Positions 1-8,347 of a stretch of DNA of 64,000 nucleotides are shown piece after piece (the first letter of the stretch is position 1; each line of letters begins with the position of its first letter). The stretch spans positions 1,069,819-1,133,818 of the forward strand of contig NZ_FO538765.1 of assembly GCF_000968135.1 (NCBI RefSeq), given 5' to 3'. The position numbers and the translations under genes are program-made. This DNA comes from Magnetospira sp. QH-2. Lineage in GTDB: Bacteria > Pseudomonadota > Alphaproteobacteria > Rhodospirillales > Magnetospiraceae. The notes under the pieces were generated by a model, which saw only the letters and a program-made list of their open reading frames with translations, searched no databases and was not told the origin of the DNA.

Positions 1-15
1 ATCGGGTTTAGGGAC

Positions 16-633
16 TTGGAAGCCAGAAGGACATACCGGAGCGTTGCTCGGTTTTTCAAGTGGAGCGCCGTTCTTTTGATGGTTGCTGCACTGATATCGC
101 CGCCGGTGTTTGCCCAAGAGTCCGGCTCAAAAACAACGACGCTGCTTAATGTGTTGGCGCTCACTTGCCTCAAGCACATGGGGAATCCGGAGAAACTGGC
201 CGATTTTCTGTCCAGCGATGATGGGCTTCTCCCCCGGCTCCATCAGAAAGGCGAAAAGGCACTATTGGGTGGGAGGGCCGGTAAGGCATGGTTGCTGCCA
301 CCTCAATTGGGGAATGCCGCCCTGGTATCGCTGGATGTCGGGCTCTGTACGATTTACGTTGAATCATGGAAGGAGCCCGGCTTTCCTCAAACGCTGGAAG
401 CTTTTTTTCGCGACACGATCGAATGGTTCCATTTGCGAGAAGTCAGCCATCGGGACGGCGACCTCAGGTCCACGCTGTATGATATTGTGCCGGTCGGCGA
501 ACACCGGGAGCGTCTCCTTTCGAAGGGTATGAGAACGGATTCCATTAGCCATCTGGTTTTGTCCATGAGCAGCCAACCCGAGGCGAACTTTCAGTTGGCT
601 ATTTCGGTTGGATTCAAACCGAATCGTGATTGA
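16..633 (+). CDS. Secreted protein of unknown function
   Basis: 205 codons read from a TTG start. The first ~34 residues form a signal peptide: Arg/Lys-rich start, a hydrophobic run around residues 18-30, then a PVFA-QE type cleavage site, so the mature protein is probably periplasmic. An in-frame ATG at 79 would remove the positively charged N-region and is less likely; the gene could also start upstream of the window. The mature part has two Cys (about residues 51 and 112) that could form a disulphide. I do not recognise the family. It lies 73 nt upstream of the P-type ATPase gene on the same strand, with promoter-like AT-rich sequence between them, so co-transcription is uncertain. Confidence 0.6.
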   Translation: MEARRTYRSVARFFKWSAVLLMVAALISPPVFAQESGSKTTTLLNVLALTCLKHMGNPEKLADFLSSDDGLLPRLHQKGEKALLGGRAGKAWLLPPQLGNAALVSLDVGLCTIYVESWKEPGFPQTLEAFFRDTIEWFHLREVSHRDGDLRSTLYDIVPVGEHRERLLSKGMRTDSISHLVLSMSSQPEANFQLAISVGFKPNRD

Positions 634-706
634 CTGGTCCGGCTAACGGTCCCTATCCGGCTCGTTTAATGCTATACTATTCGGTACCCAACAGGGAGCC
701 GCGACC

Positions 707-3430
707 ATGGATGGATCGGATCGGCAACCCAACGGGTTGCCGCCTGTGCGCGTGCCTTGGCATGCGTTGGACATGGGGCGGGTGCAACAGCTTCTGGATT
801 GCGGGCCCGATGGCCTGAGTGATCTTCAGGCCCAAGAGCGTCTAACCAGATTTGGCCCCAATCAGCTTCCGGAAGCGAGGCCCGTCAGCGCTTTTGTGCG
901 TTTCCTGCGGCAGTTCCATAATGTGCTGATTTACGTGCTGCTGGCGGCGGCGGGGATGACCGCCGCGCTGGAACACTGGATCGACACCGGGGTCATTGTC
1001 GCCGTGGTGCTGATCAACGTGATCATCGGATTCTTGCAAGAGGGCAAGGCCGAGGATGCCTTGCGCGCCATCCGCAATATGCTGTCGCCCCAGGCCATGG
1101 TCCTGCGGGACGGACGGCGAACCGTCATTGAGGCGCGGGATCTGGTGCCCGGGGATCTGGTACTGCTGCAATCGGGCGACAAGGTGCCCGCCGACCTGCG
1201 GCTGCTCAGCGGACGGGAACTGCGTCTTCAGGAAGCGGTGCTGACAGGCGAATCCGTCGCCGTGAGCAAGACCATCGAACCACGACCGGAGGAAACGGTG
1301 CTCGCCGATCGCCGCTGCATGGCCTATTCGGGCACCTTGGTGACCGCCGGACAAGGGGCGGGATTGGTCATCGCCACGGGCAAGGAAACGGAAATCGGTC
1401 GCATCAGTGCCCTGGTCGCCCGGGTGGAACAACTGACCACGCCGCTGCTGCGTCAGATGGCCCAGTTCGGTCGCTGGCTGACGGCGGGCATTCTCGCCAT
1501 CACCATGTTTACCTTCCTGTTCGGGGTCTTGGTGCAGGGCTATTCGGCGGTTCAGATGTTCCTGGCCGGGGTCGGGCTGGCGGTAGCGGCGATTCCCGAA
1601 GGCCTGCCCGCCATCATGACCATCACCCTGGCCATCGGGGTTCAGCGCATGGCCAAACGCAACGCCATCATCCGGCGTCTGCCGGCGGTGGAGACCCTGG
1701 GTGCGGTGACCACCATCTGTTCCGACAAGACCGGCACCCTGACCTGCAACGAGATGACCGTGCGCGGACTGGTCACCGCCGATGGGCGATTCGAAACCTC
1801 CGGTACCGGCTACGACCCCCACGGGGGATTCCATGCCGATGGCACGGAGTTGCTGGCGCCCTTGGATTTCGCTCTGATCCAGGCGGCGGAGGCGGCCTGC
1901 CTGTGCAACGATGCCTCGTTGGAACAAAAGGACGGCGACTGGCGGGTCAATGGCGATCCCATGGAAGGGGCGCTGCTGGTGGCCGGGATCAAGGCCGGAC
2001 TGGAGCCCGACTTGCTGGCCCGTCAGTATCCGCGCACGGATCTGATTCCATTCGAATCCGAGCATCGCTTCATGGCTACCTTGCACCATAGCCACGCGGG
2101 TGAAGCTTTCGTCTTCGTCAAGGGGGCGCCGGAGCGGTTGTTGGAGATGTGCCGCACCCAACGGACCCGGGACGGCGATGGTCTTCTCGACCGGGACTAT
2201 TGGTCCCGCATGACCGAGACCCTGGCCGATAGCGGGCAGCGGGTGCTGGCGGTGGCCGTACAGGAGGTTCCGGGAGATCGCTTGGAATTGGAATTCGACG
2301 ACATCGACGGGGACTTGGTGATGCTGGCCCTGTTCGGCCTGATCGATCCACCGAGGGAGGAAGCGGTGACGGCGGTGGGGACCTGTCGCGGGGCCGGGAT
2401 CCGGGTCAAGATGATCACCGGCGATCATGCTCTGACCGCCCGGGCCATCGCCCGGCAGCTGGATCTGGCCCATGCCGACGGCGCCCTGACCGGGGCTGAA
2501 CTGGATGACCTGGACGACGAAGAGCTTTCGGCGCGGCTGTCCCAGGTGGATGTGTTCGCCCGGGTGAGTCCAGAACATAAGCTGCGGCTGGTCAGTCTGA
2601 TGCAAGGCCAGGGCGGCATCGTCGCCATGACCGGCGACGGGGTCAACGATGCCCCGGCGCTCAAACGGGCCGATGTGGGGGTGGCCATGGGCCGCAACGG
2701 CACCGAGGCGGCCAAGGACGCCGCCGAAATGGTGCTGGCCGACGACAACTTCGCCTCTATCTCCCATGCGGTGGAGGAGGGGCGGACGGTGGACGACAAC
2801 ATCAAGAAGTCGATCCTGTTCATTCTGCCCACCAATGGCGGCGAGGCGCTGACCATTCTGGCCGCCGTGCTGTTTGGTTTCGCCGACTTGCCGCTGACCC
2901 CGGTACAGATTCTGTGGGTCAATATGATCACTGCCGTGACCTTGGCGCTGGCCTTGGCTTTCGAGCCGCCGGAACCGCATGTGATGGCGCGCCCGCCCCG
3001 CGAGCCGGACGAGCCTATCCTGACCCGGCTTTTCATCTGGCGCATTACCTATGTGTCGCTGATCCTGGTGACCGGGGTCTTCGGTCTATACCTGTGGGAG
3101 ACCGCCCAAGGGGCCAGCCTGGCCGAGGCCCGCACGGTGGCGGTCAATACCCTGATCCTGTTTGAGATCTTTTATCTGTTCAATTCGCGGTCCATTATCG
3201 GGCCTGTGCTCAACCGGCGCGGCCTGCTGGGCAGCCCGGTGGCGCTCTATGCGGTCGGGTTGCTGATCATCATCCAGATCGGCTTCACCTACCTGGGATT
3301 CATGCAGACCCTGTTCGGGGTTGCCGCCATCGGCCCGGAGACCTGGCTTCGAATCGTCCTGGTGGCCTCGTCGGTCCTGTTCCTGGTTGAATTGGAAAAA
3401 GCCCTGCGGCGCAAAAGTTCGCGCGGTTAG
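707..3430 (+). CDS. P-type cation-transporting ATPase (P2 type, Ca2+/CtpF-like)
   Basis: ATP-driven inner-membrane cation pump of 907 aa, the usual length for P2-type ATPases. All signature motifs are visible: an N-terminal cation-ATPase domain; actuator TGES at 180-183; PEGLP in the ion-binding M4 helix at 297-301; phosphorylation motif DKTGTLT with Asp340; a KGAPE nucleotide-binding motif; and hinge motif TGDGVNDAP at 642-650. Four C-terminal membrane helices follow. PEGLP plus the long C-terminal membrane part points to the Ca2+/Mg2+ or PMR1/CtpF group rather than heavy-metal CPx pumps, which carry CPC. Exact ion unknown. ATG at 707 is preceded by AGGGAG at 692-697. It stands just upstream of the feo operon, but a Fur-like box and a gap of about 180 nt separate them. 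Confidence 0.93.
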   Translation: MDGSDRQPNGLPPVRVPWHALDMGRVQQLLDCGPDGLSDLQAQERLTRFGPNQLPEARPVSAFVRFLRQFHNVLIYVLLAAAGMTAALEHWIDTGVIVAVVLINVIIGFLQEGKAEDALRAIRNMLSPQAMVLRDGRRTVIEARDLVPGDLVLLQSGDKVPADLRLLSGRELRLQEAVLTGESVAVSKTIEPRPEETVLADRRCMAYSGTLVTAGQGAGLVIATGKETEIGRISALVARVEQLTTPLLRQMAQFGRWLTAGILAITMFTFLFGVLVQGYSAVQMFLAGVGLAVAAIPEGLPAIMTITLAIGVQRMAKRNAIIRRLPAVETLGAVTTICSDKTGTLTCNEMTVRGLVTADGRFETSGTGYDPHGGFHADGTELLAPLDFALIQAAEAACLCNDASLEQKDGDWRVNGDPMEGALLVAGIKAGLEPDLLARQYPRTDLIPFESEHRFMATLHHSHAGEAFVFVKGAPERLLEMCRTQRTRDGDGLLDRDYWSRMTETLADSGQRVLAVAVQEVPGDRLELEFDDIDGDLVMLALFGLIDPPREEAVTAVGTCRGAGIRVKMITGDHALTARAIARQLDLAHADGALTGAELDDLDDEELSARLSQVDVFARVSPEHKLRLVSLMQGQGGIVAMTGDGVNDAPALKRADVGVAMGRNGTEAAKDAAEMVLADDNFASISHAVEEGRTVDDNIKKSILFILPTNGGEALTILAAVLFGFADLPLTPVQILWVNMITAVTLALALAFEPPEPHVMARPPREPDEPILTRLFIWRITYVSLILVTGVFGLYLWETAQGASLAEARTVAVNTLILFEIFYLFNSRSIIGPVLNRRGLLGSPVALYAVGLLIIIQIGFTYLGFMQTLFGVAAIGPETWLRIVLVASSVLFLVELEKALRRKSSRG

Positions 3431-3537
3431 GCCGATTCACCCCCCCCCCAAGAAAAAAACCGGATAATTATTATGGTTTTTCAGGGGTCTGAGCCGTCGA
3501 TTCTCGACGAGAGGAAGGAAAGGCGTTTTTTTCGCTT

Positions 3538-3556
3538 GGTAATGATACTCAGAATC
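3538..3556 (+). promoter_or_regulatory. Fur-like box upstream of feoA
   Basis: The sequence GGTAATGATACTCAGAATC matches the 19-bp consensus GATAATGATAATCATTATC at 15 of 19 positions and contains the dyad TGATnCTnAGnATCA at 3543-3557. It lies about 55 nt before the chosen feoA start, where a Fur operator would repress ferrous-iron uptake in iron-replete cells. The match is seen in the sequence; regulation is inferred. Confidence 0.6.
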
Positions 3557-3610
3557 AATAGTATTGCGCCGCTATTGCGAATGAGACGCAACAAATATAT
3601 CGGGGGCGAT

Positions 3611-3877
3611 ATGATCGACGACTGTAATGATTGCTGTGGCGACACCAAGAACGACAAGACACTGGCCGACCTGAAAGCGGGTGAGCAGAGCACGATTATC
3701 TGCATCTCCGGCGATGATTCGCTGAAGCGCCGTCTGTCCTCCATGGGCGTGGTCAAGGGAACGCAGATTTCCTTGGATCGCAAAGCCCCCCTGGGCGATC
3801 CCCGGGCTTACGAGCTGATGGGCTACAAGCTGAGCCTACGGCAGGCGGAAGCCAAGCAGATCGTCATCGAAGGCTGA
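3611..3877 (+). CDS. feoA: Ferrous iron transport protein A
   Basis: Small cytoplasmic SH3-like partner of FeoB, 88 aa from the ATG at 3611. A longer reading frame opens at 3473, but that start lies upstream of the Fur-like box, and the 88-aa product has the normal FeoA length. The core shows the FeoA pattern: LADLKAGEQSTI, then RRLSSMGVVKGTQI, and a C-terminal LSLRQAEAKQIVI strand. The first 12 residues hold three Cys (DCNDCCGD), an addition to the usual FeoA core that could bind metal or sense redox. feoB follows after 57 nt, so the two probably form one iron-regulated operon. Confidence 0.9.
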   Translation: MIDDCNDCCGDTKNDKTLADLKAGEQSTIICISGDDSLKRRLSSMGVVKGTQISLDRKAPLGDPRAYELMGYKLSLRQAEAKQIVIEG

Positions 3878-3934
3878 TGCGCGGCAACCCTTGAGGTTGC
3901 CATTCGAGACACATAAATTTTCCGAGGGAAGATA

Positions 3935-6070
3935 ATGAACCTTCACGAGCGTAGGGTGACGGTTGCCCTGGTGGGCAACCCCAATTGCGGCAAGACGTCG
4001 CTGTCGAACAAGCTGACCGGATCGCATGATTCCGTGGGTAACTATCCCCGGGTCACGGTGGCCAAGAAGATGCGCGCCGTCGAACACAAGGGCTGGACCC
4101 TGGAGTTCGTCGACCTGCCGGGGGTTTATTCCCTGACCTCCCAATCGCCGGAAGAACGCATCGCCCGTGACTACATTCAAGACACCCGCCCCGACATTGT
4201 CCTTAACGTACTGGACGCGGGCAATCTGCAACGCAGCTTGTTCCTGACCACTCAGCTCATCGAGATGGGCGCCCCTCGGGTCTATTGCCTTAACATGGCC
4301 GACGAGATGCGGTCCAAGGGACGGACCATCAACATCGGTGATTTTGGCTCCATGCTCGGTGGCCCCGTGGTGGAAACCGTGGCCAAAAACGGCGAAGGGG
4401 TCGAGGCTCTGCTGGATGCGGTGGTCACGGTCGCCGAGGGCCTGCCCTCGGAGCATCCGTTGCGGGTGCCCTATGACAGCCATCTGGAAGAAGCCATCGA
4501 GCGGGCCGAGAAACAGGTCGCCGATCTGCATCCCGGCATGCTGAAGGAAACCCAGAGCCGCTGGCTGGCTATCAAGCTTCTCGAAGGCGATGACGAAGTG
4601 CTGCGGCGCGAGGCCGAGCATGATGAATTGGTGGGGCTGGTGACCAGCGACCGTGAAGAGCTGGTGCGGACCCACGGCGAAAGCGTCGAGGCCATGTTCG
4701 CCACCGCGCGCTACGGCTTCATCCACGGTCTTTTGATGGAAGTGGGCGGCGAGGTCGATGACATGGCCAAGCGCATGGACATGACCCGCTTTATCGATTC
4801 CCTGACCCTGCACCCGGTCCTTGGGCTGCCCATTTTCCTGGGCTTCCTGTGGCTGATGTTCGAAACCACCTTTACCGTCGGCGCCATTCCCATGGACTGG
4901 ATTGATGCCGGGGTCGGCTGGATTTCAGAGGTCGTTTCCGGAATCCTCCCGGCGGGCATGGTGCATGACTTGGTGGTGGACGGCATCATCGCCGGCATGG
5001 GCGGAACGATCATCTTCCTGCCCAACATCGTCATTTTGTTCTTCTTCATGGCCATTTTCAGCGAGACCGGCTACCTGTCGCGCTCGGCCTTCCTGCTCGA
5101 CCGGATCATGCATAGCTTCGGTATGCACGGCAAAGCCTTCATTCCGCTGGTCATGGGCTTCGGCTGCAACGTGCCCGCCATCATGGCCACCCGGACCATC
5201 GAGAGCGACCGGTCGCGGATGATTGCCATTTTGGTCAATCCCTACATCACCTGTTCGGCCCGGCTGCCGGTGTTCGTGTTGTTCGCCGGTGCGTTCTTTG
5301 CCGAGAGCGCGGGCACGGTGGTGTTCGGCATGTACATGCTGTCCATCGTCATGGCGGTGCTGGCGGCGGTGCTTTTGGACAAGTTCGTGTTCAAGGGCGA
5401 ATCCGAACCCTTTGTCATGGAACTGCCGCCCTACCGCATGCCGACGGCCGCCGCGGTCATGCATCACATGGGTGAAAAGGCCCTGGGCTTCTTGAAAAAG
5501 GTCGCGGGCGTCATCCTGGTGGGCTCGATCATCATCTGGTTCCTGCAGGCCTTCCCGCAGAACATTCAATACTCGCAGGACTACGATTCGCAGATTTCCG
5601 TGCTGGAAACCCAGCCCGAGAGCGAAGCCCGCGACACGCAGCTTGCCGTCCTGCAAAGCAAGAAGTCGGGCGAGGAACTGCAAAAGAGCTATCTGGGCAG
5701 GATCGCCGGTGGCTTTGCGCCGATCGTCGAACCCATCGGCTTTACCTGGATGGATACGGTGGCCATCCTCACTGGCTTCGTGGCCAAGGAAGTGGTGGTC
5801 GCCTCCTATGCGGTCATGTACGCCCAGGGCGAGGAGGCGGACGAGGAATCCACCGGCCTGAGACAGGCCCTGGCTGGGTCCATGACACCGCTGGTGGCCT
5901 TTGCCTTCATGGTCTTCATTCTGCTCTATGCGCCCTGTTTGGCCACCATCGCGGTGATCAAGCGGGAAGCGGGCGGCTGGAAGTGGGCTGGGTTCTCGGT
6001 GGCTTTCTCGCTGGTGCTGGCCTATACCATGGCCTTCGGCATCGTCACCATCGGGGCGATCATCATCTAG
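3935..6070 (+). CDS. feoB: Ferrous iron transporter B (GTPase-permease)
   Basis: Inner-membrane Fe(II) importer of 711 aa. The N-terminal G domain has G1 GNPNCGKTS (14-22), G3 DLPG (60-63) and G4 NMAD (120-123). A helical GDI-like spacer runs to about residue 285, then the membrane part with the two inverted gate regions (near FGCNVPAIMATRTI and FVAKEVVVASY). A ribosome site GAGGGAAG sits just before ATG 3935. It follows feoA and is followed 13 nt later by a small Cys-rich membrane protein that often accompanies FeoB. In magnetotactic bacteria FeoB paralogues help supply iron for magnetite; whether this copy does so is inference from the Mms6-like gene downstream. Confidence 0.96.
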   Translation: MNLHERRVTVALVGNPNCGKTSLSNKLTGSHDSVGNYPRVTVAKKMRAVEHKGWTLEFVDLPGVYSLTSQSPEERIARDYIQDTRPDIVLNVLDAGNLQRSLFLTTQLIEMGAPRVYCLNMADEMRSKGRTINIGDFGSMLGGPVVETVAKNGEGVEALLDAVVTVAEGLPSEHPLRVPYDSHLEEAIERAEKQVADLHPGMLKETQSRWLAIKLLEGDDEVLRREAEHDELVGLVTSDREELVRTHGESVEAMFATARYGFIHGLLMEVGGEVDDMAKRMDMTRFIDSLTLHPVLGLPIFLGFLWLMFETTFTVGAIPMDWIDAGVGWISEVVSGILPAGMVHDLVVDGIIAGMGGTIIFLPNIVILFFFMAIFSETGYLSRSAFLLDRIMHSFGMHGKAFIPLVMGFGCNVPAIMATRTIESDRSRMIAILVNPYITCSARLPVFVLFAGAFFAESAGTVVFGMYMLSIVMAVLAAVLLDKFVFKGESEPFVMELPPYRMPTAAAVMHHMGEKALGFLKKVAGVILVGSIIIWFLQAFPQNIQYSQDYDSQISVLETQPESEARDTQLAVLQSKKSGEELQKSYLGRIAGGFAPIVEPIGFTWMDTVAILTGFVAKEVVVASYAVMYAQGEEADEESTGLRQALAGSMTPLVAFAFMVFILLYAPCLATIAVIKREAGGWKWAGFSVAFSLVLAYTMAFGIVTIGAIII

Positions 6071-6083
6071 CTGGGAGACCCTA

Positions 6084-6248
6084 ATGATCGAAGCTCTGCT
6101 GCTGGCCGTTGTGGTCGGATTCGGGTTCTACTACGTGATCAATCGGATCGCCGCGAAGATCTTCGGTAACGGCTGCCACAAGTGCGACAAGGCCGACAGC
6201 TGTACCAAGATCAAGGAATTCGACCGAAAGTCCGGTCAACTGCGCTGA
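6084..6248 (+). CDS. FeoB-associated Cys-rich membrane protein
   Basis: 54-aa protein starting at ATG 6084 with GGGAGA upstream, 13 nt after feoB. One N-terminal membrane helix (residues 3-19) is followed by a basic linker and a CHKCDKADSC cluster (Cys31, Cys34, Cys40), then a charged tail. This is the arrangement of the FeoB_associated family, found directly after feoB in many bacteria. The role is not settled; binding Fe(II) at the cytoplasmic mouth of FeoB or assisting FeoB assembly is plausible. It replaces the FeoC position in this operon. Confidence 0.85.
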   Translation: MIEALLLAVVVGFGFYYVINRIAAKIFGNGCHKCDKADSCTKIKEFDRKSGQLR

Positions 6249-6316
6249 AGAACCTTGCGGCGGCCCTCGGGTCGCCGTAAGTCTATCCGTAATGCTGTTG
6301 CGGAGCGGAGTGAAGC

Positions 6317-6976
6317 GTGGCCAGAAAGCCCGAGGAATACCAACGTAGCCGTCTGTTTGATTTGTTTGGTGGCAAGAAACAGCAAGCCTTCGAGGAATTC
6401 GAACTGCTCGCCGAGGATCTGCCGCCGGAGCCCCGCCGACGTTCGAGGAGCCGGGATGACCGGGAAAAGCTCGACCCCGGCGAACCCATCGACATGCCAC
6501 CGCCGCAAATGCATCCCGATCCCCTGGAAAAGCCTCGGCGCGACCGCGAGCCGGGACCCGACGATCGCCCGGTACCCCGGGCCAAACCCCGTGCGCGCAG
6601 CGCGGAGGGCGAATCCAAGGAGCGTCGAGCGGAAATGCTGCGTTGGCTCCGACACGAGGAGGAAAGCACCCATATCCTCAATCAGGTGGAACGGGTCATG
6701 CTGGCCTTGGAGAGGCACGACCGCCGCCGCCGCAATGTATTTCTCAAAATGATCGCCGCCTGGCTGATCGCCTATACCCTGACCATCGGCGAGATTCCCT
6801 GGTTCATTAAAGAAGGCTGGGTTGTGGGCTATGACCTGCTGGCCAACTGGACCGAGTTCTTCGCCATGCCGTCGCCGGAGGTGGCGCCATTGCCTGACTC
6901 CACCCCGGCACCCGCCGTGACTCCGGTTACGCCGGAACCACCGCCTCTTCCGCCGCAGGCACCAAACCTTAAGTAA
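6317..6976 (+). CDS. Pro/Arg-rich single-pass membrane protein, unknown
   Basis: 219 aa from a GTG start, 68 nt after the Cys-rich FeoB partner and on the same strand, so possibly the last gene of the feo operon. Residues 1-100 are charged and disordered-looking (Arg, Glu, Pro). A helical charged stretch at about 100-143 precedes one membrane segment (about 144-165), then a Pro/Ala-rich tail ends the protein. I do not recognise a family. The lack of a signal peptide and the cluster of Arg before the helix suggest that the large N-terminal part is cytoplasmic. A linker or scaffold role next to FeoB or a magnetosome membrane is speculative. Confidence 0.65.
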   Translation: MARKPEEYQRSRLFDLFGGKKQQAFEEFELLAEDLPPEPRRRSRSRDDREKLDPGEPIDMPPPQMHPDPLEKPRRDREPGPDDRPVPRAKPRARSAEGESKERRAEMLRWLRHEEESTHILNQVERVMLALERHDRRRRNVFLKMIAAWLIAYTLTIGEIPWFIKEGWVVGYDLLANWTEFFAMPSPEVAPLPDSTPAPAVTPVTPEPPPLPPQAPNLK

Positions 6977-7161
6977 CGATTCGGCGTGGATACCCAAAAT
7001 AGAGGGTATTTCGGCTGCGAAACGGAACCTTCGCCATGGTTTTTTCAACAGGACGAAGTAACGTCCCATACGTTATTTGCGCTTGACCTAGGTGTGAAAT
7101 TGAGGGGGGGGGCTTGCTTCCCGAGCTAACATGGTAAAATCGGGAGATAAATTCAGTAATT

Positions 7162-7180
7162 GATAATAATTCTCATTTAT
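7162..7180 (+). promoter_or_regulatory. Fur-like box upstream of the Mms6/MamD-like gene
   Basis: GATAATAATTCTCATTTAT matches the Fur 19-bp consensus at 13 of 19 positions, inside an unusually AT-rich patch (7140-7205) of an otherwise GC-rich region. It lies in the 383-nt space 6977-7359, about 180 nt before the start codon of the LG-repeat gene. Apart from this patch I see no gene in that space. Confidence 0.5.
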
Positions 7181-7359
7181 ATATTGAATGTAATAATATA
7201 ACTGTCTAGGTTTTGTTTTGAGTTACTCGGAAGGATAGAGGCTTTTACTTGCAATTACAGTGCTTGCGTTTTCTGTGCTGTACAGGTATCAATTTCGCTA
7301 TGGGGCCAGTTCGATTGCATGCCCGATTGATGGAATAACCAGATTTAACGAGGTTCGAT

Positions 7360-8067
7360 ATGCCTATCACCGACGCCACCTTGACCCTCGGCGCCAAAGA
7401 AACCCTGAACATCACCGGGCCGGCGACCGTGGATCTCACCAATATTCAGCTCAACGGCATGACCGGCAAGGCTGCAGGGGTCAAAGCCGCCGCCGCCAAG
7501 AAGGGTGGCGCGGCCACCGTGGCCAAGGTCGACGTGGCCGGCACGAAAGCTGGTGGCGCCAAGGCCGCCATGGCCAAGGGAGCCGCCGCACGCGAAGTCG
7601 AAAACGAAGGCGCCGCCGCCATGGGCAAGGCCGCCGCTGGCAAGGGTGCCGCGGGTGGCAAGGCTGCCGCCATGAAGGGCGGTGCCGCGAAAGCCGCCGC
7701 TGCTCGCGAGATTGAAAACGAAGGTGCCGCCGCCATGGCCAAGGGTGCCATGGGCAAAGGCGCCGCTGCCAAGGGTGGCGCTGGTGGCGCCAAGTGTTTG
7801 GCCGGAACCAAGGCTGCCGCCGGAGCCGGTAAGGCTGCCGCCACGCAGGCCGGTGCCGCCAAGGGCATGGTCGTTGCCAACACCACGGGAACCGCCGCGA
7901 CGGGAACCACTGTCGCCACGGGTGGCGCCAAGGGTCTGAGCCTGGGTCTCGGCCTGGGTCTGGGCATCTGGGGGCCGATCGCTCTTGGGACCGTCGGCGT
8001 GCTCGGCGCCATTGCCGCCTATGGCTACTACAAGCGCTCCAAGGGCGGCGAAGAAGCCACTGCCTAA
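7360..8067 (+). CDS. Mms6/MamD-like magnetosome membrane protein with LG repeat
   Basis: 235 aa. The C-terminal part carries the signature of magnetosome proteins Mms6 and MamD: a Leu-Gly repeat LGLGLGLGIWGP (195-206), a following hydrophobic segment (about 206-223), then YYKRSKGGEE. In Mms6 this part sits in the magnetosome membrane and the acidic tail after it binds iron and shapes magnetite; here the acidic tail is only GGEEATA. The N-terminal 40 residues look like a small beta domain. Residues 40-180 are an Ala/Gly/Lys-rich linker with a 38-residue tandem repeat built around AAAREVENEGAAAM (Arg78) and AAAREIENEGAAAM (Arg116). The length is between Mms6 and MamD. It lies downstream of the feo genes behind a Fur-like box. 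The family assignment is good; its role in biomineralisation here is inferred. Confidence 0.82.
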   Translation: MPITDATLTLGAKETLNITGPATVDLTNIQLNGMTGKAAGVKAAAAKKGGAATVAKVDVAGTKAGGAKAAMAKGAAAREVENEGAAAMGKAAAGKGAAGGKAAAMKGGAAKAAAAREIENEGAAAMAKGAMGKGAAAKGGAGGAKCLAGTKAAAGAGKAAATQAGAAKGMVVANTTGTAATGTTVATGGAKGLSLGLGLGLGIWGPIALGTVGVLGAIAAYGYYKRSKGGEEATA

Positions 8068-8093
8068 ATCACGGCGCCCTCTATAGAATGGCA

Positions 8094-8130
8094 ACGGGCC
8101 GGATCCTCGAAGATCCGGCCCGTTTCGTTT
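8094..8130 (+). terminator. Rho-independent terminator after the Mms6/MamD-like gene
   Basis: Perfect 12-bp stem, ACGGGCCGGATC (8094-8105) against GATCCGGCCCGT (8112-8123), with a 6-nt loop and a T-rich tail. It begins 26 nt after the stop codon, so the magnetosome-type gene probably has its own transcript end. Confidence 0.88.
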
Positions 8131-8168
8131 GTTCGCCGTTTCGGGTTCTGGCTTGGATTTCAGGCTTG

Positions 8169-8313
8169 GCGCGGGTCGGATTCAATTGGACCCGACACGC
8201 GCTAAGGGGAGCGTCGCGACCCTTGACCGTAGCCCCGCTACGCCCTGCGCGCCACTCCTGCCCCTAAGGCAAAATGAGTCAGTCACAATGGGTCATATGT
8301 AACGCGAAAGACT
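8169..8313 (+). repeat. Intergenic palindromic repeat, copy A (right part only)
   Basis: This 145-nt stretch is nearly identical to 16814-16962. It starts with a decayed hairpin of the GCGCGTGTCGGGTCC type (8169-8202), continues through a conserved module beginning CTAAGGGGAGCGTCGCGACC, and ends with an arm related to the terminal inverted repeat of the 16.6-kb element (8283-8313). The first hairpin module seen at 16755 and 59972 is missing here. No gene lies in it. Confidence 0.8.
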
Positions 8314-8347
8314 TGTCTTATGAAGAAAGTGTCCAAGGGCTGTAAGC

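Noticed and set aside
842-2980. Long open frame of about 712 codons on the minus strand, opposite the P-type ATPase gene
   Set aside because: It is the antisense shadow of a clearly coding GC-rich gene: composition rich in Gln, Gly, His with no domain, and it lacks a ribosome site.
7345-8094. Minus-strand open frames opposite the LG-repeat gene
   Set aside because: They are Gly/Ala/Pro/Thr-rich reflections of the repetitive Ala/Gly/Lys coding strand and show no signal or start context.
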